From: Cyprinodon diabolis
Lineage: Eukaryota; Chordata; Actinopteri; Cyprinodontiformes; Cyprinodontidae
Assembly: GCA_030533445.1 (NCBI GenBank)
Contig: JARPUW010000034.1
Span: 1,054,001-1,118,000 of the forward strand
DNA length: 64,000 nt
Reading direction: 5' to 3'
Under the pieces are notes generated by a model, which ran no database searches, was not told the origin of the DNA, and saw only the letters and a program-made list of their open reading frames with translations. Below, in pieces: positions 1-10,600 of this stretch; positions within the stretch are counted from its first letter, which is position 1; every line of letters begins with the position of its first letter. Both the position numbers and the translations under genes were made by a program.

Positions 1-178
1 TAGAGCTGAAAACTAACAATATAAAGTAGATTTGAGCAGATGTTTTTGGTTCCAAGCTTCAAATCAGAAGGTTGAGGCCAAAACGCTCCTTTCACAGTGA
101 GATAATGCCATTTTGGCCTCTGGAGTTGTAACAGAAAAACCATTAATGATACAGCCATGATCTTTTCTGGCAATCATC
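1..178 (+). repeat. Representative class A monomer (type c, 178 bp)
   Basis: This is the first complete monomer. Landmarks in order: 'tagagctgaaaac' at the start, 'aatataaag' around 19-27, 'gatgtttttgg' around 40, HindIII site at 54-59, the class A signature 'caaatcagaagg' at 60-71, the left dyad arm 74-83, the variable box 'cgctcctttc' just after it, the small inner dyad 92-100, the right dyad arm 111-120, 'gaaaaacc' near 133-140 and 'gatacagcc' near 148-156. An XbaI site spans the junction to the next monomer (177-182). Variation between monomers is concentrated in the arm signature, the box after the left arm and the last 45 bases; the dyad arms and the stretch from 'ggttccaagcttcaa' are nearly invariant. 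Confidence 0.95.
74..120. other. Conserved inverted repeat (dyad), representative copy
   Basis: GAGGCCAAAA at 74-83 and TTTTGGCCTC at 111-120 are exact reverse complements separated by 27 bases. Inside the gap, TCAC (92-95), one base, then GTGA (97-100) form a second small dyad whose centre (96) nearly coincides with that of the outer pair (97). The outer arms recur in essentially every monomer I inspected, with rare breaks such as 'cattttagcc' near 12541 and 26743 and 'catttcggcc' near 12720, 15911, 26921 and 39531. Arms of this length could form a hairpin in RNA or single-stranded DNA, or a cruciform under torsion. No function is shown by the sequence; a protein-binding palindrome is an equally possible reading. 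Confidence 0.85.
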
Positions 179-534
179 TAGAGCTGAAAACTAACAATAT
201 AAAGTAGATTTGAGCAGATGTTTTTGGTTCCAAGCTTCAAATCAGAAGGTTGAGGCCAAAACGCTCATTTCACAGTGAGATAATGTCATTTTGGCCTCTG
301 GAGTTGTAACAGAAAAACCATTAATGATACAGCCATGATCTTTTCTGGCAATCACCTAGAGCTGAAAACTAACAATATAAAGTAGATTTGAGCAGATGTT
401 TTTGGTTCCAAGCTTCAAATCAGAAGGTTGAGGCCAAAACGCTCCTTTCACAGTGAGATAATGCCATTTTGGCCTCTGGAGTTGTAACAGAAAAACCATT
501 AATGATACAGCCATGATCTTTTCTGGCAATCATC

Positions 535-711
535 TAGAGCTGAAAACTAACAATATAAAGTAGATTTGAGCAGATGTTTTTGGTTCCAAGCTTCAAAACA
601 GAAGTTGAGGCCAAAATGCTCATTTCACAGTGAGATAATGCCATTTTGGCCTCTGGAGTTGTAACAGACAAACCATTAATGATACAGCCATAATTTTTTC
701 TGGCAATCATC
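535..711 (+). repeat. Representative class B monomer (type b, 177 bp)
   Basis: Class B differs from class A just after the HindIII site: 'aaaacagaagttgagg' replaces 'aaatcagaaggttgagg', which removes one base and makes the monomer 177 bp. Class B monomers take four main forms: b (aaatgctc, cataattttt), g (gtgaaata, gctatg), n/p (ctcatttc) and i/k/r (a G-to-T change giving seven T's, together with cgcgc). The 18-mer HOR contains seven class B monomers (b, g, i, k, n, p, r) and, with the 1-bp deletion in type m, this explains its length of 3,196 instead of 3,204 bp. In the 18-mer tail (k-r) class B recurs every two to three monomers. Confidence 0.93.
607..653. other. Extended 12-bp form of the dyad in a type b monomer
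   Basis: In type b monomers the base after the left arm is T instead of C (aaaatg instead of aaaacg). This makes GAGGCCAAAATG (607-618) perfectly complementary to CATTTTGGCCTC (642-653), lengthening the arms from 10 to 12 bp around a 23-base gap. The change is a C-to-T at a CpG. The same form recurs in all type b copies, for example in each 889-bp unit between 47.8 and 51.8 kb and between 56.7 and 60.7 kb. Confidence 0.85.
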
Positions 712-3373
712 TAGAGCTGAAAACTAACAATATAAAGTAGATTTTAGCAGATGTTTTTGGTTCCAAGCTTCAAATCAGAAGGTTGAGGCCAAAACGCTCT
801 TTTCACAGTGAGATAATGCCATTTTGGCCTCTGGAGTTGTAACAGACAAACCATTAATGATATAGCCATGATCTTTTCTGGCAATCATCTAGAGCTGAAA
901 ACTAACAATATAAAGTAGATTTGAGCAGATGTTTTTGGTTCCAAGCTTCAAATCAGAAGGTTGAGGCCAAAACGCTCTTTTCACAGTGAGATAATGCCAT
1001 TTTGGCCTCTGGAGTTGTAACAGACAAACCATTAATGATACAGCCATGATCTTTTCTGGAAATCATCTAGAGCTGAAAACTAACAATATAAAGTAGATTT
1101 GAGCAGATGTTTTTGGTTCCAAGCTTCAAATCAGAAGGTTGAGGCCAAAACGCTCTTTTCACAGTGAGATAATGCCATTTTGGCCTCTGGAGTTGTAACA
1201 GACAAACCATTAATGATAGAGCCATGATCTTTTCTGGCAATCATCTAGAGCTGAAAACTAACAATATAAAGTAGATTTGAGCAGATGTTTTTGGTTCCAA
1301 GCTTCAAAACAGAAGTTGAGGCCAAAACGCTCATTTCACCGTGAAATATGCCATTTTGGCCTCTGGAGTTGTAACAGACAAACCATTAATGATACAGCTA
1401 TGATCTTTTCTGGCAATCATCTAGAGCTGAAAACTAACAATATAAAGTAGATTTGAGCAGATGTTTTTGGTTCCAAGCTTCAAATCAGAAGGTTGAGGCC
1501 AAAACGCTCTTTTCACAGTGAGATAATGCCATTTTGGCCTCTGGAGTTGTAACAGACAAACCATTAATGATACAGCCATGATCTTTTCTGGCAATCATCT
1601 AGAGCTGAAAACTAACAATATAAAGTAGATTTGAGCAGATTTTTTTGGTTCCAAGCTTCAAAACAGAAGTTGAGGCCAAAACGCGCATTTCACAGTGAGA
1701 TAATGCCATTTTGGCATCTGGAGTTGTAACAGACAAACCATTAATGATACAGCCATGATCTTTTCTGGCAATCATCTAGAGCTGAAAACTAACAATATAA
1801 AGTAGATTTGAGCAGATGTTTTTGGTTCCAAGCTTCAAATCAGACGGTTGAGGCCAAAACGCTCTTTTCACAGTGAGATAATGCCATTTTGGCCTCTGGA
1901 GTTGTAACAGACAAACCATTAATGATACAGCCATGATCTTTTCTGCCAATCATCTAGAGCTGAAAACTAACAATATAAAGTAGATTTGAGCAGATTTTTT
2001 TGGTTCCAAGCTTCAAAACAGAAGTTGAGGCCAAAACGCGCATTTCACAGTGAGATAATGCCATTTTGGCCTCTGGAGTTGTAACAGACAAACCATTAAT
2101 GATACAGCCATGATCTTTTCTGCCAATCATCTAGAGCTGAAAACTAACAATATAAAGTAGATTTGAGCAGATGTTTTTGGTTCCAAGCTTCAAATCATAA
2201 GGTTGAGGCCAAAACGCTCATTTCACAGTGAGATAATGTCATTTTGGCCTCTGGAGTTGTAACAGAAAAACCATTAATGATACAGCCATGATCTTTTCTG
2301 GCAATCATCTAGAGCTGAAACTAACAATATAAAGTAGATTTGAGCAGATGTTTTTGGTTCCAAGCTTCAAATCAGAAGGTTGAGGCCAAAACGCTCTTTT
2401 CACAGTGAGATAATGCCATTTTGGCCTCTGGAGTTGTAACAGACAAACCATTAATGATACAGCTATAATCTTTTCTGGCAATCATCTAGAGCTGAAAACT
2501 AACAATATAAAGTAGATTTGAGCAGATGTTTTTGGTTCCAAGCTTCAAAACAGAAGTTGAGGCCAAAACGCTCATTTCACAGTGAGATAATGCCATTTTG
2601 GCCTCTGGAGTTGTAACAGACAAACCATTAATGATACAACCATGATCTTTTCTGGCAATCATCTAGAGCTGAAAACTAACAATATAAAGTAGATTTGAGC
2701 AGATGTTTTTGGTTCCAAGCTTCAAATCAGAAGGTTGAGGCCAAAAAGCTCTTTTCACAGTGAGATAATGCCATTTTGGCCTCTGGAGTTGTAACAGACA
2801 AACCATTAATGATAGAGCCATGATCTTTTCTGGCAATCATCTAGAGCTGAAAACTAACAATATAAAGTAGATTTGAGCAGATGTTTTTGGTTCCAAGCTT
2901 CAAAACAGAAGTTGAGGCCAAAACGCTCATTTCACAGTGAGATAATGCCATTTTGGCCTCTGGAGTTGTAACAGACAAACCATTAATGATACAGCCATGA
3001 TCTTTTCTGGCAATCATCTAGAGCTGAAAACTAACAATATACAGTAGATTTGAGCAGATGTTTTTGGTTCCAAGCTTCAAATCAGAAGGTTGAGGCCAAA
3101 ACGCTCTTTTCACAGTGAGATAATGCCATTTTGGCCTCTGGAGTTGTAACAGACAAACCATTAATGATACAGCCATGATCTTTTCTGCCAATCATCTAGA
3201 GCTGAAAACTAACAATATAAAGTAGATTTGAGCAGATTTTTTTGGTTCCAAGCTTCAAAACAGAAGTTGAGGCCAAAACGCGCATTTCACAGTGAGATAA
3301 TGCCATTTTGGCCTCTGGAGTTGTAACAGACAAACCATTAATGATACAGCCATGATCTTTTCTGGCAATCATC

Positions 3374-6300
3374 TAGAGCTGAAAACTAACAATATAAAGT
3401 AGATTTGAGCAGATGTTTTTGGTTCCAAGCTTCAAATCAGAAGGTTGAGGCCAAAACGCTCATTTCACAGTGAGATAATGTCATTTTGGCCTCTGGAGTT
3501 GTAACAGAAAAACCATTAATGATACAGCCATGATCTTTTCTGGCAATCACCTAGAGCTGAAAACTAACAATATAAAGTAGATTTGAGCAGATGTTTTTGG
3601 TTCCAAGCTTCAAATCAGAAGGTTGAGGCCAAAACGCTCCTTTCACAGTGAGATAATGCCATTTTGGCCTCTGGAGTTGTAACAGAAAAACCATTAATGA
3701 TACAGCCATGATCTTTTCTGGCAATCATCTAGAGCTGAAAACTAACAATATAAAGTAGATTTGAGCAGATGTTTTTGGTTCCAAGCTTCAAATCAGAAGG
3801 TTGAGGCCAAAACGCTCATTTCACAGTGAGATAATGTCATTTTGGCCTCTGGAGTTGTAACAGAAAAACCATTAATGATACAGCCATGATCTTTTCTGGC
3901 AATCATCTAGAGCTGAAAACTAACAATATAAAGTAGATTTGAGCAGATGTTTTTGGTTCCAAGCTTCAAAACAGAAGTTGAGGCCAAAATGCTCATTTCA
4001 CAGTGAGATAACGCCATTTTGGCCTCTGGAGTTGTAACAGACAAACCATTAATGATATAGCCATAATTTTTTCTGGCAATCATCTAGAGCTGAAAACTAA
4101 CAATATAAAGTAGATTTTAGCAGATGTTTTTGGTTCCAAGCTTCAAATCAGAAGGTTGAGGCCAAAACGCTCTTTTCACAGTGAGATAATGCCATTTTGG
4201 CCTCTGGAGTTGTAACAGACAAACCATTAATGATATAGCCATGATCTTTTCTGGCAATCATCTAGAGCTGAAAACTAACAATATAAAGTAGATTTGAGCA
4301 GATGTTTTTGGTTCCAAGCTTCAAATCAGAAGGTTGAGGCCAAAACGCTCTTTTCACAGTGAGATAATGCCATTTTGGCCTCTGGAGTTGTAACAGACAA
4401 ACCATTAATGATACAGCCATGATCTTTTCTGGCAATCATCTAGAGCTGAAAACTAACAATATAAAGTAGATTTGAGCAGATGTTTTTGGTTCCAAGCTTC
4501 AAAACAGAAGTTGAGGCCAAAACGCTCATTTCACCGTGAAATAATGCCATTTTGGCCTCTGGAGTTGTAACAGACAAACCATTAATGATACAGCTATGAT
4601 CTTTTCTGGCAATCATCTAGAGCTGAAAACTAACCATATAAAGTAGATTTGAGCAGATGTTTTTGGTTCCAAGCTTCAAATCAGAAGGTTGAGGCCAAAA
4701 CGCTCTTTTCACAGTGAGATAATGCCATTTTGGCCTCTGGAGTTGTAACAGACAAACCATTAATGATACAGCGATGATCTTTTCTGGCAATCATCTAGAG
4801 CTGAAAACTAACAATATAAAGTAGATTTGAGCAGATTTTTTTGGTTCCAAGCTTCAAAACAGAAGTTGAGGCCAAAACGCGCATTTCACAGTGAGATAAT
4901 GCCATTTTGGCATCTGGAGTTGTAACAGACAAACCATTAATGATACAGCCATGATCTTTTCTGGCAATCATCTAGAGCTGAAAACTAACAATATAAAGTA
5001 GATTTGAGCAGATGTTTTTGGTTCCAAGCTTCAAATCAGACGGTTGAGGCCAAAACGCTCTTTTCACAGTGAGATAATGCCATTTTGGCCTCTGGAGTTG
5101 TAACAGACAAACCATTAATGATATAGCCATGATCTTTTCTGGCAATCATCTAGAGCTGAAAACTAACAATATAAAGTAGATTTGAGCAGATGTTTTTGGT
5201 TCCAAGCTTCAAATCAGAAGGTTGAGGCCAAAACGCTCTTTTCACAGTGAGATAATGCCATTTTGGCCTCTGGAGTTGTAACAGACAAACCATTAATGAT
5301 ACAGCCATGATCTTTTCTGGAAATCATCTAGAGCTGAAAACTAACAATATAAAGTAGATTTGAGCAGATGTTTTTGGTTCCAAGCTTCAAATCAGAAGGT
5401 TGAGGCCAAAACGCTCTTTTCACAGTGAGATAATGCCATTTTGGCCTCTGGAGTTGTAACAGACAAACCATTAATGATAGAGCCATGATCTTTTCTGGCA
5501 ATCATCTAGAGCTGAAAACTAACAATATAAAGTAGATTTGAGCAGATGTTTTTGGTTCCAAGCTTCAAAACAGAAGTTGAGGCCAAAACGCTCATTTCAC
5601 CGTGAAATAATGCCATTTTGGCCTCTGGAGTTGTAACAGACAAACCATTAATGATACAGCTATGATCTTTTCTGGCAATCATCTAGAGCTGAAAACTAAC
5701 AATATAAAGTAGATTTGAGCAGATGTTTTTGGTTCCAAGCTTCAAATCAGAAGGTTGAGGCCAAAACGCTCTTTTCACAGTGAGATAATGCCATTTTGGC
5801 CTCTGGAGTTGTAACAGACAAACCATTAATGATACAGCCATGATCTTTTCTGGCAATCATCTAGAGCTGAAAACTAACAATATAAAGTAGATTTGAGCAG
5901 ATTTTTTTGGTTCCAAGCTTCAAAACAGAAGTTGAGGCCAAAACGCGCATTTCACAGTGAGATAATGCCATTTTGGCATCTGGAGTTGTAACAGACAAAC
6001 CATTAATGATACAGCCATGATCTTTTCTGGCAATCATCTAGAGCTGAAAACTAACAATATAAAGTAGATTTGAGCAGATGTTTTTGGTTCCAAGCTTCAA
6101 ATCAGACGGTTGAGGCCAAAACGCTCTTTTCACAGTGAGATAATGCCATTTTGGCCTCTGGAGTTGTAACAGACAAACCATTAATGATACAGCCATGATC
6201 TTTTCTGCCAATCATCTAGAGCTGAAAACTAACAATATAAAGTAGATTTGAGCAGATTTTTTTGGTTCCAAGCTTCAAAACAGAAGTTGAGGCCAAAACG

Positions 6301-7635
6301 CGCATTTCACAGTGAGATAATGCCATTTTGGCCTCTGGAGTTGTAACAGACAAACCATTAATGATACAGCCATGATCTTTTCTGCCAATCATCTAGAGCT
6401 GAAAACTAACAATATAAAGTAGATTTGAGCAGATGTTTTTGGTTCCAAGCTTCAAATCATAAGGTTGAGGCCAAAACGCTCATTTCACAGTGAGATAATG
6501 TCATTTTGGCCTCTGGAGTTGTAACAGAAAAACCATTAATGATACAGCCATGATCTTTTCTGGCAATCATCTAGAGCTGAAACTAACAATATAAAGTAGA
6601 TTTGAGCAGATGTTTTTGGTTCCAAGCTTCAAATCAGAAGGTTGAGGCCAAAACGCTCTTTTCACAGTGAGATAATGCCATTTTGGCCTCTGGAGTTGTA
6701 ACAGACAAACCATTAATGATACAGCTATAATCTTTTCTGGCAATCATCTAGAGCTGAAAACTAACAATATAAAGTAGATTTGAGCAGATGTTTTTGGTTC
6801 CAAGCTTCAAAACAGAAGTTGAGGCCAAAACGCTCATTTCACAGTGAGATAATGCCATTTTGGCCTCTGGAGTTGTAACAGACAAACCATTAATGATACA
6901 ACCATGATCTTTTCTGGCAATCATCTAGAGCTGAAAACTAACAATATAAAGTAGATTTGAGCAGATGTTTTTGGTTCCAAGCTTCAAATCAGAAGGTTGA
7001 GGCCAAAAAGCTCTTTTCACAGTGAGATAATGCCATTTTGGCCTCTGGAGTTGTAACAGACAAACCATTAATGATAGAGCCATGATCTTTTCTGGCAATC
7101 ATCTAGAGCTGAAAACTAACAATATAAAGTAGATTTGAGCAGATGTTTTTGGTTCCAAGCTTCAAAACAGAAGTTGAGGCCAAAACGCTCATTTCACAGT
7201 GAGATAATGCCATTTTGGCCTCTGGAGTTGTAACAGACAAACCATTAATGATACAGCCATGATCTTTTCTGGCAATCATCTAGAGCTGAAAACTAACAAT
7301 ATACAGTAGATTTGAGCAGATGTTTTTGGTTCCAAGCTTCAAATCAGAAGGTTGAGGCCAAAACGCTCTTTTCACAGTGAGATAATGCCATTTTGGCCTC
7401 TGGAGTTGTAACAGACAAACCATTAATGATACAGCCATGATCTTTTCTGCCAATCATCTAGAGCTGAAAACTAACAATATAAAGTAGATTTGAGCAGATT
7501 TTTTTGGTTCCAAGCTTCAAAACAGAAGTTGAGGCCAAAACGCGCATTTCACAGTGAGATAATGCCATTTTGGCCTCTGGAGTTGTAACAGACAAACCAT
7601 TAATGATACAGCCATGATCTTTTCTGGCAATCATC
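3374..7635 (+). repeat. 24-mer variant of the HOR (4,262 bp) with internal duplication
   Basis: Order is a c a' b d e' g h i j/d e f g h i j k l m n o p q r. Compared with copy 1 it gains one a' monomer and a second pass through the g-h-i-j stretch: 'accgtgaa' occurs at about 4533 and 5599, 1,066 bp apart, and 'ggcatctg' near 4909 and 5975 shows the same spacing. The monomer at 4973-5150 joins the two passes. It begins as type j ('cagacgg' at 5037-5043) but ends as type d ('gatatagcc' near 5120 with 'ctggcaatc'), which marks an exchange between 5043 and about 5120. Confidence 0.87.
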
Positions 7636-10600
7636 TAGAGCTGAAAACTAACAATATAAAGTAGATTTGAGCAGATGTTTTTGGTTCCAAGCTTCAAATC
7701 AGAAGGTTGAGGCCAAAACGCTCATTTCACAGTGAGATAATGTCATTTTGGCCTCTGGAGTTGTAACAGAAAAACCATTAATGATACAGCCATGATCTTT
7801 TCTGGCAATCACCTAGAGCTGAAAACTAACAATATAAAGTAGATTTGAGCAGATGTTTTTGGTTCCAAGCTTCAAATCAGAAGGTTGAGGCCAAAACGCT
7901 CCTTTCACAGTGAGATAATGCCATTTTGGCCTCTGGAGTTGTAACAGAAAAACCATTAATGATACAGCCATGATCTTTTCTGGCAATCATCTAGAGCTGA
8001 AAACTAACAATATAAAGTAGATTTGAGCAGATGTTTTTGGTTCCAAGCTTCAAATCAGAAGGTTGAGGCCAAAACGCTCATTTCACAGTGAGATAATGTC
8101 ATTTTGGCCTCTGGAGTTGTAACAGAAAAACCATTAATGATACAGCCATGATCTTTTCTGGCAATCATCTAGAGCTGAAAACTAACAATATAAAGTAGAT
8201 TTGAGCAGATGTTTTTGGTTCCAAGCTTCAAAACAGAAGTTGAGGCCAAAATGCTCATTTCACAGTGAGATAACGCCATTTTGGCCTCTGGAGTTGTAAC
8301 AGACAAACCATTAATGATATAGCCATAATTTTTTCTGGCAATCATCTAGAGCTGAAAACTAACAATATAAAGTAGATTTTAGCAGATGTTTTTGGTTCCA
8401 AGCTTCAAATCAGAAGGTTGAGGCCAAAACGCTCTTTTCACAGTGAGATAATGCCATTTTGGCCTCTGGAGTTGTAACAGACAAACCATTAATGATATAG
8501 CCATGATCTTTTCTGGCAATCATCTAGAGCTGAAAACTAACAATATAAAGTAGATTTGAGCAGATGTTTTTGGTTCCAAGCTTCAAATCAGAAGGTTGAG
8601 GCCAAAACGCTCTTTTCACAGTGAGATAATGCCATTTTGGCCTCTGGAGTTGTAACAGACAAACCATTAATGATACAGCCATGATCTTTTCTGGCAATCA
8701 TCTAGAGCTGAAAACTAACAATATAAAGTAGATTTGAGCAGATGTTTTTGGTTCCAAGCTTCAAAACAGAAGTTGAGGCCAAAACGCTCATTTCACCGTG
8801 AAATAATGCCATTTTGGCCTCTGGAGTTGTAACAGACAAACCATTAATGATACAGCTATGATCTTTTCTGGCAATCATCTAGAGCTGAAAACTAACCATA
8901 TAAAGTAGATTTGAGCAGATGTTTTTGGTTCCAAGCTTCAAATCAGAAGGTTGAGGCCAAAACGCTCTTTTCACAGTGAGATAATGCCATTTTGGCCTCT
9001 GGAGTTGTAACAGACAAACCATTAATGATACAGCCATGATCTTTTCTGGCAATCATCTAGAGCTGAAAACTAACAATATAAAGTAGATTTGAGCAGATTT
9101 TTTTGGTTCCAAGCTTCAAAACAGAAGTTGAGGCCAAAACGCGCATTTCACAGTGAGATAATGCCATTTTGGCATCTGGAGTTGTAACAGACAAACCATT
9201 AATGATACAGCCATGATCTTTTCTGGCAATCATCTAGAGCTGAAAACTAACAATATAAAGTAGATTTGAGCAGATGTTTTTGGTTCCAAGCTTCAAATCA
9301 GACGGTTGAGGCCAAAACGCTCTTTTCACAGTGAGATAATGCCATTTTGGCCTCTGGAGTTGTAACAGACAAACCATTAATGATACAGCCATGATCTTTT
9401 CTGCCAATCATCTAGAGCTGAAAACTAACAATATAAAGTAGATTTGAGCAGATTTTTTTGGTTCCAAGCTTCAAAACAGAAGTTGAGGCCAAAACGCGCA
9501 TTTCACAGTGAGATAATGCCATTTTGGCCTCTGGAGTTGTAACAGACAAACCATTAATGATACAGCCATGATCTTTTCTGCCAATCATCTAGAGCTGAAA
9601 ACTAACAATATAAAGTAGATTTGAGCAGATGTTTTTGGTTCCAAGCTTCAAATCATAAGGTTGAGGCCAAAACGCTCATTTCACAGTGAGATAATGTCAT
9701 TTTGGCCTCTGGAGTTGTAACAGAAAAACCATTAATGATACAGCCATGATCTTTTCTGGCAATCATCTAGAGCTGAAACTAACAATATAAAGTAGATTTG
9801 AGCAGATGTTTTTGGTTCCAAGCTTCAAATCAGAAGGTTGAGGCCAAAACGCTCTTTTCACAGTGAGATAATGCCATTTTGGCCTCTGGAGTTGTAACAG
9901 ACAAACCATTAATGATACAGCTATAATCTTTTCTGGCAATCATCTAGAGCTGAAAACTAACAATATAAAGTAGATTTGAGCAGATGTTTTTGGTTCCAAG
10001 CTTCAAAACAGAAGTTGAGGCCAAAACGCTCATTTCACAGTGAGATAATGCCATTTTGGCCTCTGGAGTTGTAACAGACAAACCATTAATGATACAACCA
10101 TGATCTTTTCTGGCAATCATCTAGAGCTGAAAACTAACAATATAAAGTAGATTTGAGCAGATGTTTTTGGTTCCAAGCTTCAAATCAGAAGGTTGAGGCC
10201 AAAAAGCTCTTTTCACAGTGAGATAATGCCATTTTGGCCTCTGGAGTTGTAACAGACAAACCATTAATGATAGAGCCATGATCTTTTCTGGCAATCATCT
10301 AGAGCTGAAAACTAACAATATAAAGTAGATTTGAGCAGATGTTTTTGGTTCCAAGCTTCAAAACAGAAGTTGAGGCCAAAACGCTCATTTCACAGTGAGA
10401 TAATGCCATTTTGGCCTCTGGAGTTGTAACAGACAAACCATTAATGATACAGCCATGATCTTTTCTGGCAATCATCTAGAGCTGAAAACTAACAATATAC
10501 AGTAGATTTGAGCAGATGTTTTTGGTTCCAAGCTTCAAATCAGAAGGTTGAGGCCAAAACGCTCTTTTCACAGTGAGATAATGCCATTTTGGCCTCTGGA

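Larger units (their letters stand above)
179..3373 (+). repeat. 18-mer higher-order repeat, copy 1 (3,195 bp)
   Basis: Monomer order is a c b d e f g h i j k l m n o p q r. The unit is delimited by two 'aatcacctagag' monomers (type a), the next a starting at 3374. It is one base shorter than the standard 3,196 because of a private deletion in the g monomer ('gtgaaatatgcc' near 1341-1352 instead of 'gtgaaataatgcc'). Key internal markers are 'ggcatctg' in i, 'cagacgg' in j, 'cataagg' in l, the 1-bp deletion 'gaaact' at m (monomer start 2310), 'acaacc' in n and 'atatacag' in q. The same composition recurs at 18642-21837, 43859-47054 and 52567-55762. Confidence 0.9.

Noticed and set aside
18..27. 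TATA-like 'aatataaag' in each monomer as a promoter
   Set aside because: An A/T-rich heptamer in a 38% G+C repeat is expected by chance, and no other promoter element or transcript is visible. Satellite transcription is possible but not supported by sequence alone.
74..120. Rho-independent terminator or transposon terminal inverted repeat
   Set aside because: The inverted repeat recurs in every monomer, is not followed by a T run in a transcription unit, and has no flanking target-site duplication or transposase.
1..178. Assignment to Arabidopsis-type 178-bp or other HindIII satellites on length and restriction site
   Set aside because: Similar length and a HindIII site are common to many unrelated satellites. 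The monomer sequence does not match those I can recall, so a species call would be a guess; a database search of the monomer would decide.
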